A stretch of 64,000 bases of DNA from Tigriopus japonicus (taxonomy: Eukaryota; Arthropoda; Copepoda; Harpacticoida; Harpacticidae). How positions within the stretch are numbered: the first letter of the stretch is position 1; each line of letters opens with the position of its first letter. The position numbers and the translations under genes were made by a program. The stretch spans positions 7,343,134-7,407,133 of the forward strand of contig CM021322.1 of the NCBI GenBank assembly GCA_010645155.1. The letters are read 5' to 3'. Under the pieces are notes generated by a model. That model was not told the origin of the DNA. It saw only the letters and a program-made list of their open reading frames with translations, and ran no database searches. This document shows positions 1 to 10,929 of the stretch, piece after piece.

Positions 1-332
1 GTTTAGTCACAAGGTTAAGAATTTAACACACTTTCCTTTATTCTTTATTGCTTTCCTATATTCTATTATCATTTGTGCAAACATGTAAATTAGACCAGCC
101 GTACAGCTGAATACATGTCTCATTTGCAGACAAATATATTGCGATACAACAACTATCTCATATTCTGAGGCATAACAATAACGTACTACACAAATCAATT
201 AAATACTCGTCTTTCTAAACTATTCCCATCTTTCCAGCCCTTTTTCATGGTTGAAATTCAATTTGGGAGTCGAGCGCTAAAGACAAAACTTCGAAACACA
301 GGTCCTTTGTGGAAATCTAGGTCGAAACGTTC

Positions 333-381
333 CCGCTAGATGGCGCTGAAACGAGTCGCGCGATTGCCGCGCCTCTAGCGG
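333..381. promoter_or_regulatory. CTCF-like motif pair in inverted orientation
   Basis: The bases CCGCTAGATGGCGCTG at 333-348 contain TAGATGGCGCT, which fits the 11-base core of the CTCF consensus (YAGRKGGCGCY) at every position. About 25 bases downstream, GCGCCTCTAGCGG is a near mirror image, one base short of the same core on the other strand. The two halves also make an imperfect inverted repeat in otherwise AT-rich DNA. CTCF binding is inferred from the motif only; it could equally be the end of a small transposon. Confidence 0.3.
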
Positions 382-523
382 CTATTTCACTTTCCCGAGT
401 ATGCAAAAAAATAGGCTAGAATCATTGTGGCCAAACCTGTGAATCAGGAATATCTTCTAAAAAATTGTTCTTGAAGCCAAAAGATCTTTAATATCCAAAA
501 ATGTATGGAATTAAACTGACTGC

Positions 524-1400
524 TGCATTGACCCAGATATCCTTGACAAGAAGCTGAAACAATTCAACTTCAGTGAGGCCTCCCGGGCCTGGATATCCTC
601 TTATCTCCAAGGCCGGTCCCAACGAGTTGTTATGAACAATGTGGAATCCAGCAATTTGGAGCTCTCTGTCGGCAGTCCCCAAGGTAGCATATTATCTACC
701 CTTCTATTTATCACTCTTGTATCGGATCTGGAACTTTGGTTGAATCATGGTAATGCGATCAGTTATGCCGACAGTCCCACTATCTGGAGCTCTTATAATG
801 ATGCATCCACAGGCATAAAAGAGGTCGAATCAGACTCCATCAATATTCTCACCTTCATGGTTTCAAATGGAGTGCTTTCAAATCCAAACAAAACTGAAGT
901 GATCATTATCAGCAAATGTCTTGTTCGTTTTGGGGGTAAGAGCCTCAATGTTGGAAGCTATTGCATCCCAGTTGTCAAATCAATGTCACTATTGGGAATT
1001 ACCATTGATAGTGACTTGTATTGGTCCAGCCAATTCAAGTCCCTCTTGAGGCATCTCAACTAGAGGCTACAGCTCTACCTTGAGCAATTCTTGCAATGGA
1101 TTCCCAAGACCAATATCAGGCCATTTATGGACTGACTGGTCATCTCAAAGCTTTGCTACTGTTTACCTTTGTTTGGATCCAAACAAAGGCGCTGGACTGC
1201 CATCGCTCAATCGATTGTGCACCCACTCTTTCCTGTGCAAGCTTGTCAATGCACAGGTCTTTGGGTCTCCAACCTCTTCAATCCTCAAACCACACAACAG
1301 GTCTCATCAAATGACACTTTGTGGTGACAACCTATCATTGGGCAGGTTGAACGCTATCTAGTGATTAAAAGATGATCTATGGTTCCACTGCAAGCTTTCT
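524..1400 (+). mobile_element. Non-LTR retrotransposon reverse transcriptase relic
   Basis: Translation from about 542 to 1063 reads IDPDILDKKL, then a W-SSYL-GRSQ segment and GSPQGSILSTLLF, the RT block typical of Jockey/CR1-type LINEs. The catalytic box is damaged: SYADSPTIW appears where YADD is expected, so the second Asp is lost. After a stop at 1061-1063 the thumb-like segment continues in the same style (FLQWIPKTNIRPFMD, then ISKLCYC-LPLFGS) but is broken by several stops up to about 1400. The 5' end starts abruptly inside the RT domain, as expected for a truncated LINE copy. This is a dead fragment; no host gene is seen. Confidence 0.75.
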
Positions 1401-4400
1401 AGTTTTTATAGACCTCAATGACTACGTAAAACGGAAAGAAGAGCGATGGTTTTTTCTTCATTTTTTGCGCTTTTGCCTCTCTTAATTTTGAAGATCGTAA
1501 ATTGGGACTGGTGTTTATGCACTTTGACCTATTGGTTTGGGGTTGCGATATACATCGAGATTACATTCTTTTCACCAATTGATTCAAATCAACAAACTAA
1601 GAAATTAAATCAAAGTTTCATTTGAAAAGAGATGAGGAACTCGATGAATGATACATAGCAGAAATGTTGAATAATGTGTTCCACGTTTGTCAAAATTGAA
1701 TTTTAACAACGCCAAAGACATTTTTGTTTTGGACATTTTTAACCATCCTTAATCGCCCTCACAGGAAATTTTGTGCTCTGTAGTGTTGCGCCGCCCTTTT
1801 GTGGTGTGTCTGTTCTTTCCTTTTCTGCGTTCGATCAAATATTTCGAACGGTCAGTTGCTCCGCAAAAACGGGCGAGAATGAGATCGTAAAATTTCAGTG
1901 AAGCAACGAGGCCCTAGAGGTCATGACCGAGCTACGGGGGAAACAATCAGGCCCAGCTGATGTTTTCTGAGCTTCCCTCATAGAGAGGTACAAATGTAAA
2001 ACGTCTCATTTGCATTTTTTGGCCTTATTGCATTTTTTGCTAATTTTGACAAACCCGAAGTAAAAAAATGATGGTTGCGTGGAAATTCAATTTTATATGA
2101 CAAATTATACCTTAGTTTAACCTACAATATGTTGCACTTATCCTCTTTTTCAAGTTTTATCTGCATTTTCGGGCTGCTACTTTAGTTATTTCTCCTCTAC
2201 ATCTTGTTAGCATATGGGGATGGGTCAAATTGGGTGATGAGTGGGCTCATTATTGGATGGGATCACTTTGGAGGTCGGTTCATTGTGAGGTGGACCAAAA
2301 AAGCCAAACCAATCCAGAGCCAGAACCAGAACCAACCGCGATTCACCGCAGAATTGTATCGAAATAGGAGGTAACTCATTATTTAACTTGAATAAATGGT
2401 ACTTGAAAGCTCAATAAAACGAATATTATAATGTCAGAAATCTTTGTATAATACCCTATATGAGCCTCATACAATCCAATCAGATCCAGATTTGCACCGT
2501 GAGGCGGCTTCAAAATTTTGATTTCATTTCGGAACCACACCAGTTCAATCTAAAAAGTCGATAGACTGATCTTGACCCAAAATCAAAATATCTTGACGTG
2601 ACTTATTTATACCAATATGCTTTGCATTTTATTGCATTATTCCCATAACATTAGCATATTTTTTCGCTTTTTTTAGCATTTTTTTACATTTTATTTACAT
2701 CTAGCGTCATTTTTCTACATATTTTGTTTCCATTTTTAACTCTGTTTATTTGCATTTTATTGACCTCTCTACTGATCAAACATCCATCCCCTCCTCCATT
2801 CATTTTTACTTAAAAAACAATTTCTGACGCACCTAATGAACAATAAATTTTAATATATTTGCAAAAAAGAAACAATACAGTCACTCTAAAATAAACTCAT
2901 GAACAAAATTTCATTGTTTTTAATGTTACAAAAACACATTTATAAAAAGGGCGCTTATATCCTCATGAATTGTTTTTGTTGGGGATTAGTTGTTTCCTCT
3001 TTCCTACCTACAATACTTAACTTTAACGTACATGTTACTCATTAAATCAAAGTACACTAATGTTTACTTTATTTCAGCAATGTAATACTGGGATCCAAAC
3101 GCATGCATGACTGTCGACCGTTGCAAATATTTCTTCATCGGCCATGTCAAAGCTACGTGTGTTCCATTGATTTGATTGAATGTAAACAGCGCAAAAAAGG
3201 GGTTTACTAACCTTTATACAATTGATAAATCTCTTTTTCTGAGTAATGAGTGTGTGCAGAAAGCCAAAGAAGGTCCTCTTTCTTCATCCCACCTCCAACG
3301 GAACCAACCTTCATGACACTGCAACAACACAATCCCATGACGAAGTCGGAGCTCAATGCCAAGCTCAAAACATGAAAGCCATGTGGTCTCTACTTCTGAA
3401 GTAAAACGACTGGTCTGGGATTGATTCTGTTTGCTTGAATATCTGATTGATCAGATTAAGATTCTGTCATTAGACCAAAGCAATACCTCATGGAACATGG
3501 AACTTTGGATTGTCCTGATATGACGTTATCAGGACTATGGTGCAATGTAGAACTTGAAACCTTTTTCACATTACAATCCTCAAGACTAAACGAAAAATTT
3601 GTTTAAGAAACTTGGAAATTCGAGGGCCAATTTCAGGAGATGGCAATTTCTCCAAATGAGAGAGAATGTGAACTAAATATATCGGTGTAACAATTTTCCC
3701 CCATAAGTGGAGACAAACAAAAGGGAGGTAAAAGCTCAAAGTCAATCACATATTGGTCACATATTGATAATCATTTTACAATTGTCATCTTAAGTTTATT
3801 GTTTATTGTTAAATCCACTCCGACACCATTTAAGGCGATATGAGAGTACGGATTTGAAGATTGATGGGATTTGTGCAACCAACGTTCCAATTGTGGTATG
3901 CCGACCGTCTGGCGACAAACTACTGCGAAAGCATTTGCCAAGAATGTTTTCATTAATCAAGAACGAAAGTTAGAGGTTCGAAGGCGATCAGATACCGCAA
4001 TCAAAAATAAATAAGCGATTGGACTCTCGGAGTGTTCGAATTTGTTATGTTTTTGAGATATAATACCACAAATACTGCTGAATTTTGAAACTTTGATGCT
4101 AGTTTTACAAGACCACATATTTGAAAACAGTTTGAAAACTCACTTGTATGATAGGTTGAAATTGGGAAAGGTCCAATGTTCAAAGATGTCACAGACTCTG
4201 TCAAAGTAATTGAACTCTCTAAGTTGATTCAGATCCTCAATCATTGAGGATCTGGGTCATGGATCATGGGTCATTTCCAGCCTCAACGCGACCTTCAACA
4301 CCGGAAACGCATCTGGCAGCGGGATGGCACTACCTGCCACACCAACAAGCTGATTTAAACCATACTTGAAAAATATTTTTTGAAAAACTATTGGATCATA

Positions 4401-4680
4401 TTCACAAACTGGAAAGTAGTTCCGTCACTTACAATCAACGTGCTCATGTTCTTGATCCTCTCAGCATTGGTACGACCGTAAAAATTCAAGATTATAAATC
4501 CTTTACTTGCAACACAAAACAATTACAAAATGCCTGTTTTTCCTCAATTTGACAAACAATCATCTCTTTTGGGTGGTTTTCAACCCAAAATTAAATAATT
4601 TTAGGCACTGATGTCTTCGTGTAGGTCTTACAAAGAAAAATTTGGTGGCTTAGTGAGGTCTGATTTTGTCTGGGTTGGGA
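1400..4680. other. Intergenic, AT-rich; no gene recognised
   Basis: No convincing coding region was seen on either strand. The stretches 2010-2050 and 2610-2760 are low complexity, with irregular reiteration of a GCATTTT-type word. The same kind of word recurs inside the hAT element at 39.3-39.5 kb, so these may be old transposon interiors. The region 2310-2330 has a short CCAGARCCAGAACC run. Confidence 0.4.
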
Positions 4681-4682
4681 AG

Positions 4683-4804
4683 AAGGGAAATGTGTTTTCT
4701 CGGCCTAAAACCTGGAACATCAAGAGCAATCTTGCTTGAATTTCAAGTACAAGGGGTATTCTGGTCCACGTATGTGGGCGTGGGTTCAAATCCCACTTCT
4801 GACA
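4683..4804 (+). pseudogene. Decayed intron-containing tRNA-Leu(CAA)-like sequence
   Basis: The 3' half looks like a tRNA-Leu(CAA). TTCTGGTC is followed by a long variable arm (CCACGTATGTGG), a perfect T arm (GTGGG, loop TTCAAAT, CCCAC) and an acceptor end TTCTGACA. Upstream, CCTGGAACATCAAG resembles the anticodon arm that ends in CAAG just before the intron in animal tRNA-Leu(CAA), and a 30-odd base intron-like insert separates the halves. The 5' acceptor strand (expected to pair with TTCTGAC) and the D arm are not recognisable, so it should not fold. It is probably a pseudogene or a tRNA-derived SINE head. The antisense peptide KWDLNPRPH is the usual artefact of translating such a T arm. Confidence 0.5.
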
Positions 4805-5280
4805 AAGCTTGTTTTTTTTTTCTTTTTCTGTCAATTAACAATTGGTCAACGCATTCCTTTCCTCATAGGAACAAGCACCTTTGGCAAAAATAAGGGTTAA
4901 TCGAAATCAAAATTTAATTACAATTACGGGGCTTGTCTGAGAATTGCAAATCATTCCGTAACCGAGAGGTGCACAGTCAAAAGTTTTGGTACACTCTAAA
5001 TTCTTCTAGCCTCCAAAATCTAGCCCACCAAAAATCTACCAAGACAATTTATGAGCTTCGTCCTAACCCGGAATTTGATGAAACAAAAAATCGTAATTGA
5101 CCAATTACTCTGACGTGAGAAACCCTAATGTACGGTTACAGGAACTTCCGAGCCATTTGAACGTAATGTCTTAGCCACAAAAAACCGAGGTTTACCCAAG
5201 GTCAGAAGAAATAATCGTTAATAATCCTTGACAAAATATATTGGGACCCCTTTTGAAGGTCCCAAAAAAATCTCACTTTT

Positions 5281-5333
5281 TTCGGTGACCTTTTTACCGT
5301 GACCGTTTTACGGTGACCTTTTTACCGCGCGCC
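5281..5333. repeat. Fragment of the GGTCAC-repeat element family
   Basis: The sequence is a run of GGTGACCTTTTTACCGTGAC-type units ending in ACCGCGCGCC. It matches the terminal repeats of the elements at 10.9-11.8 kb and 14.0-14.5 kb. Just upstream, GGGACC and GGTCCC around 5241-5264 form a small hairpin. It appears to be a solo end of the same repeat family. Confidence 0.55.
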
Positions 5334-5532
5334 TTCTGAGTTGCGAATGTGGAATCTGCTTCCAAAGGTCTCATTTCATGGCCAAAGATCTTTGATACGA
5401 GAATTATTTCTCTCTCTCTCGAACATTTTCAGACCACGATTGCGTGCTCTTTTTGAATTATCTTTTTGCATTTTTGTATTGGATAATAGAAATATTGAAT
5501 TATAAAGGAAATATCACTTTAGCACGAATGAT

Positions 5533-6452
5533 TTATAGAGAAATGGTACGGATTGCATCTTTGAATTGTTTGATTGTGGGCAGGTTTCGCACTTCGGGTG
5601 TTAGCTTGTTCCACATCGAGACCGAGCGTACGCAGAAGGCATTTATCCGAGCAAGAGTTCTAGCCGGTGGCTTCCACAACTCGTTTCTTTTTGTAGCCCT
5701 CGAATTACGTGCCATCTTATTAATGAGCGGGAAAAAGGACGGTTGCGCTTTGTCCCCCAATTGCAGGTCCACATATCCATGTATAATTTTGTAAGTCCAT
5801 AACGCATCACATCTCTTTCGCCTTTCTTCAAGTGAGGCCATATTTAACTCTGAGAGACGCCCAGAATACTCTAAACCATCATTCATTCCTTTTATGCTCT
5901 TAGTGAACCGTCTTTGAATGGATTCTATTTTTGCTATGTACCGTTTAAGCAATGGAGCAAAGGCAGGACATCCATATTCTAAGATGGGTAGCACATAAGT
6001 TTTGAAAAGGTTGGTTAGCACATCCTTATTTTTAGTCGTGAAATGTCTCTTTAACATTCCTACCAAACGGTTTGCTTTGTTGCATTGGTTTGAAACATGG
6101 GCATCAAATTTCAAACGATTATCCACCAGGACTCCCAAATCTCTGTGGGTCTCGACCCAATCCAAGGGTTTCCCACCCAACTTGTAATCCACCGTAACTT
6201 TCAACCCGCCAAACCGCTGGACTACGCATTTTTGGGCATTGAGTCTCATTCGATTCTTGTGTGACCAGTTTTGAATTTCGATGATGTCACTCTGGAGCAC
6301 AAATGACTCCCTGGATTGGGTGATCTTTCGAGAGAGTCTTGCATCATCAGCAAAGAGCCTCAATGTTGTCCCATCAGAAACAGTGACATCATTCACAAAA
6401 ATTTGAAATAACACAGGCCCCAACACACTGCCCTGTGGAACACCAGAGTATG
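5533..6452 (-). mobile_element. 5'-truncated non-LTR retrotransposon, RT with open frame
   Basis: The minus strand reads without a stop from GVPQGSVLGPVLF (about 6450) through the catalytic box FADDARL to a C-terminal end with the common LINE signature (SVSMWNKLTPEVRN, then PTIKQFKDAI). The second half carries the thumb-type block VLPILEYGCPAFAPL. Both catalytic Asp residues are present. A stop lies just upstream of the GVPQGS block, so the copy begins mid-RT, typical of 5' truncation during target-primed insertion. About 300 codons without a frame break suggest a relatively young insertion. Endonuclease and ORF1 are absent. I infer a CR1/Jockey-type family, but the clade is not resolved. Confidence 0.85.
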
Positions 6453-6784
6453 TAAATACTTAAATAAAGTATGCAAAAGTAATTTATCCTAACCAGAACA
6501 TTAGCTTTAAGTAAAGTCACTTGACGTAATTGTCTTTAGTGATTTATACGCACTTATTTCTTGACCAGGTTTAACAAACCACCCCACCCAGTACTTGCTT
6601 ATCTTCTCATTTTGGCTACCCTACTGTTCCTCTGCACTTCGGCCTAGCTGACCAGCACAAATATGAGGATAAAAGGGCTAGATTTCACTAGATTTGGAAT
6701 TGTTCACAACCTCTATACGTCTAGCAATGCCGGGATATTTGATTTTAGTCGCTCACCAACCTGCGGGAAAAGATTTGGGATTCC

Positions 6785-6975
6785 CCCTTTTTTTTTTTGT
6801 TGTTGTTGCGGATTTTCTACTACCGCTACAAGGAATGCGATTCCCTGTAAACAAGGATTTCTCCCGACAGCTTCGATCCCTTACAGGATTCGAACCTACG
6901 TCGTTTGAGGAAGCACTTACACTTGGCTCTTAGAAGTACGCATTAGTACGCGCGACCACTCTGGCTTCCTTAAAG
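6785..6975 (-). mobile_element. tRNA-derived SINE (Leu/Ser-type head, A-rich tail)
   Basis: Read on the minus strand, the element starts with an A-box-like segment (AGCCAGAGTGGTCGCGCG). It continues through a long variable-arm-like region and reaches a B box with a T-arm loop (GTAGGTTCGAATCCTG). A unique body of about 75 bases follows and ends in AACAACAACAAAAAAAAAA. Pol III promoter boxes, a body and an A-rich tail in this order are the hallmark of a tRNA-derived SINE. No clear target-site duplication was found, so the outer limits are approximate. Confidence 0.6.
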
Positions 6976-7211
6976 TCAGTTAAGAGGTTTTAAATTTTAC
7001 TTCTTACTCGTTAAGACTCAATTTTTTTATAAGTCTAAAGACTTGAAACCATTTAGGACTGAGGCTACGCTCAAAGTCCATTGGAATGCAGTCTAAGTAT
7101 GAGGGAGGACACAAGTTCTTGTCACAAAATTTGTCTAACCTGTCCTGACAGAACTCCGGCATATTTCGAGCAATATGAGAGAGAGCAGGATCTTCCATGA
7201 GAGTTAGAGAC

Positions 7212-7277
7212 CTTGATTCTTACTCAGCAGTCTGTGCCTACCCACTTGATTCTTACTCAGCAGTCTGTGCCTACCCA
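7212..7277. repeat. 33-bp unit duplicated in tandem
   Basis: Two identical 33-base units, each starting CTTGATTCTTACTCAGCAG, lie directly head to tail at 7212-7244 and 7245-7277. Perfect identity suggests a recent slippage or unequal exchange. Confidence 0.9.
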
Positions 7278-7454
7278 CAGCACTTCCTCCCTCCCGAGGT
7301 GAAACGGGCTTGTAGACATTGTAGTTGATTTTGTCAACTTGTTCAATGAAGATGATGGGAGCCTTTACGCCACTGTTGAGATCCCGCCCCTGAAAGAGAA
7401 AGAGGCAGCTTCCTGACACCGAATCTTTCTCTGGTTCACAGGGATGGTATCTTC

Positions 7455-7490
7455 TAGAGCACTAAAATAACATGTTATGATAGTGCTCTA
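7455..7490. repeat. 36-bp palindrome flanked by 10-bp direct repeats
   Basis: TAGAGCACTA and TAGTGCTCTA bracket an inner palindrome ATAACATGTTAT. The whole is bordered on both sides by GTATCTTCTA (7447-7456 and 7491-7500), which overlaps the start of the palindrome. It lies directly beside the TA-MITE at 7501-7794. It could be the footprint of a very short inverted-repeat insertion, or a by-product of repair at the neighbouring insertion. Confidence 0.6.
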
Positions 7491-7500
7491 GTATCTTCTA

Positions 7501-7794
7501 GTGATGTGACTTGGTACTTGGGCAAGCCACTTTTACGTGAGGTCGTAAGCCGGGGTCGCCAATTAACTTTTGTGATATCGTATTGCCCCCTGTCTACCAA
7601 TCCACAAAAAAATGGATTTTTCATTAAAGAGCAGCTAAAGGCATCCCTAACTTTTGTAAATACGGAGTTGGGTTGCAAATCAAACTCAAATTTGTGTTGC
7701 TTAAATACGTGAACAAAGCCCAAATTCTCCATTAGGTGACCATACCTTGCAACCTCCGGTGAAAAAATTTGCCCAAGTCCAGATTTCACATCAC
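7501..7794. mobile_element. MITE, copy 1 of a TA-flanked 294-bp family
   Basis: Terminal inverted repeats start GTGATGTGA and, after a few variable bases, share CTTGGGCAA. TA lies immediately outside both ends (7499-7500 and 7795-7796), the duplication used by Tc1/mariner elements. A second copy of nearly equal length, with homologous interior (for example CTCCATTAGGTGACC and ACCTTGCAACCTCC), lies at 60331-60623. No coding capacity. Confidence 0.9.
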
Positions 7795-7796
7795 TA

Positions 7797-9802
7797 GTTT
7801 CTTCTACAGATGGGAAACAAACAAATACAACAAATAATAAACAAATACAAAAAGCATACCAAACAAATACGCATCACAAATAAAAAACAAACAAATTGGA
7901 AAAAGAAGTCAACAGATGTTGGAATGTTTTGTTCTCCCAACAAATCAGGGCTGCCAATAGTGAATAGGCGAGGAAAAGCGGTCAAAAGGAAGTTAAGGTC
8001 TTGAAAACCATCTACAGTCAAAACCAAAAGAGCCAGTTGTATGAAATATTTCTTACGAACAAATAAATTCTTTCACAAGCTCAAAGAATTGTGGCGAAGA
8101 TGCTCCTTAGATACCTGCATTTACAAATCACCACAAATCATGACGGCGACACTTTTTTTATTTGGGAATGGTACAAATTTAACCCAAACAAACAAATATT
8201 CTGAAAACCTAAACAGAAATACAAAATATATGAATATGAAACATATGAAATATGCAGAACTTATCTTTGTAGTCACAAGACAAAAGTTCCTAGCCCTGGA
8301 GGAACCTTAACCCAACCTAGTGTGGTCCTGACCTTCTAAGTTCCCAAGACTCTAATCATTTTCTTTCAAGTCCATGATGCACGATTGCTCATGTTTTTAC
8401 TAGTTTATGTCTCAAGGACGTCGTGATTGCTAAAAATAAAGTTTGCTGACAACTAAAAACTTTGATGTGCGACAAAAATGAAGATTTCCTGCTTGACAAA
8501 CAGCGCATATAAGCCCAAACAAGGGAAACACTTGGATTTTTTATTAGTTCGTAGAGACTCTCTATGGAAACGGAACTGATCAGTTCAATACAAACTCATA
8601 CCCAAAGATGTCAGGATAACCTGGATTTTACTGTCAAACGCAACTTTATTGTTTACAATTTTCATAGATATCTTACCGATCTTACCCCATAGGAAAAATT
8701 GAACTACTTTCTAGATCACATATCCTTATTCTGGATTTCGAAAATTTTAGCACGAAATTATGAGAAGGGATAAATAGATGGGGAGAAGTGGAGAAACGGA
8801 GATACAGAAAAGTGGTTAAAATCGTTTGGCACGAAAATATCAGCTATCAACACAAAAGGCTGAGGGAATTCTTTCAAGGCGCATGTTCAATAGACTGAGC
8901 CGCTAATAAAGTACAAATCCCGTTGTGTCAAAATCTGGCGAGGCCAGCGAGATATTTTTCAAATGCCTCAGACCATTTCTTCAGAAATTGAAGTTCGTAT
9001 CCACCTCTCTTAGGGGTCCCGTACTAACTCGACTCAATCTTGATCGGCCGTGTTCAAACAAAGAAGTCCTAGAAAACCTTGCAAAATGTTACCGACCCCT
9101 GTTCCAGGCCAGCAGAAAGATAAATGTGCATTTTAGGTAAGTTGAAACCCATGTGGAATTTTCATTTGAGGTTTAAAACCCTTTAGTTCCTAACGTTCAC
9201 AGAATGGGCACACTATTCAAATCGCAAGCCAAGACTGGTTCAAGCCCTCAGTTTCTAATCCAAGCTTTGGGAGTGTTCTAGAGATGCAAAATAATCATCT
9301 CAACACATTTATTTGATGAAATAGTCATGTGTGACTGAAATTTAAGGCCTTAAAAGTAAGAAATTTTCAACATTTTGGCTAAAAACCTATAAACGTTTAT
9401 TCTGTTTAAATGAGCAAAATTTCAACCATTGAAAGAAAAAGTCTACAATTCGGTTATAACAATGATTTATGTTTGTGTGTTCATTGATGCCGGATCCATA
9501 ATCAATGAAAGTTGATGATCCCACAATGGGAACGTTTGGACCTTTAGGTACCAAAGATTTCCCACAAAAGATCTTGACGTTTAGTGTTAGGATCTTTCTA
9601 TTTTGCTTCAGTCATTGATAACATTTTCGAAACATGCCTTCATTAGCCTTCTCATAAGGTTCTTGACTTCAGTGCAAAACACTGTCGAAAAAATAAAACG
9701 TTGAACGTCAAACATGGGCAAATATGCACAAAAGTAGTTTATGGTTATAACTAAGTAAAATGCTCTATTTATAACAAAGGAACGGCAGTTCTATTTTCGG
9801 CT
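7797..9802. other. Intergenic; no gene recognised
   Basis: AT-rich DNA without a supported gene. Around 7810-7880 and 8180-8200 there is A-rich simple sequence with repeated AAACAAATAC words. Confidence 0.4.
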
Positions 9803-9810
9803 TTCTAGTA

Positions 9811-10060
9811 CAGGGGTAGGCAAACGGTGGGCCGCGGCCCACATTTGGGCCCAGAGGTGGTCTTTGGTGGGCCCAGGAGTTCTGGCGAAAGTCCAGAATA
9901 GTGGGCCCGCGAGACATCCATAGTACAGTACTAGTGGGCCAAAGGTCTTTGATCGTTAAGTTGTGGGCCCCTGAACCTACCAACGTCCGTTTAATAGGCC
10001 CCTGACAACATGTAATCAAATTTGGTGGGCCTTGGCCCAAAAGTGGTTGCTGACCCCCTG
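9811..10060. mobile_element. Short non-autonomous hAT element
   Basis: The left end is CAGGGGTAGGCAAACGG and the right end, read inward from the other strand, is CAGGGGGTCAGCAACC, ends characteristic of hAT-type elements. Next to them are GC-rich GGGCCGCGGCCC and GGGCCTTGGCCC motifs. The flanks carry an 8-bp target duplication with one mismatch, TTCTAGTA at 9803-9810 and TTCTAGCA at 10061-10068, which is the hAT duplication length. The 250-bp interior has no transposase. Confidence 0.85.
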
Positions 10061-10453
10061 TTCTAGCATACCATCGTACCATTGTTCCGAAGTAAACAGG
10101 CCCCTACTTGTCCAATATCCAAGAGGCAGACTACAATGCGTCACTGTAGTACCAAATATTTCCCCAAAACAAAGCTTTAATGGAGACCTAAATTGGAACC
10201 TAACGCAAAAAGGTACATGTACATCAATTTAACCCTTAAAATCAGCAACGTGATTTTTCCATCATATAAGCCACCATTTCAATCACATAAAAGCTCAAAT
10301 ATAACGTCAATTTAACTTATCATGCATGTCACAATTCAGCTATGGCAATAATTGAAGCATCAGTATTCTTCATAATTAGAAGGAACTTGCGTAGACGTAG
10401 TATTTATGAAGGATTTCACCACTTTAAAACCTAATATTTAGAAAGCTTTAGAG

Positions 10454-10889
10454 CAGGGTCAGCATCCCGTGGTCCAAAGGATGATAGTTGGTGGGTCTAC
10501 AAGCAATGAGGAAAGCCCTTAATAATGAGCCCCAGAGACATCCACAGGAATGTACTTGTGGACCCAGAGGTCTTTAAATTGTGGGCCCATGAACCTGTCA
10601 CCATTTGTATGGTGGGCCCTGACTTCACCAAACCAAATTTGGTGAGTATAGAGCAGGTGTCGGTTATCGGTGGGCTTAAGGGGGATCGTTGGTGGGGCCA
10701 CGAGCAATGAGGAAAGCCCTAAATAATGGGCCAGAACATCCATAGCATTGTACTTGTGGGCCCAGATGTCTTTGATTGTTATTATCGAGTGATTTGTGGG
10801 TCAATGAACCTATCATCACTTGGATGGTGGGCCCACACTTCACCAAACCAAAGTTGGTGGGCCTTGACACAAAAACGGTTGCCAACCCT
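10454..10889. mobile_element. Two decayed tandem copies of the same short hAT family
   Basis: Copies begin at about 10454 (CAGGGTCAGCA) and 10654 (CAGGTGTCGGTTA), and the second ends near 10889 (GGTTGCCAACCCT). Each shares with the element at 9811-10060 the order GAGACATCCA or AGAACATCCA, then GTACTTGTGG, AGGTCTTT or ATGTCTTT, GTGGGCCC and GAACCT. No matching target duplication was seen around the pair, and both copies are more diverged than the 9.8-kb one. Confidence 0.7.
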
Positions 10890-10929
10890 TATATTGACGG
10901 GGTATCGTTGATACCCCGTATATTGTTTA

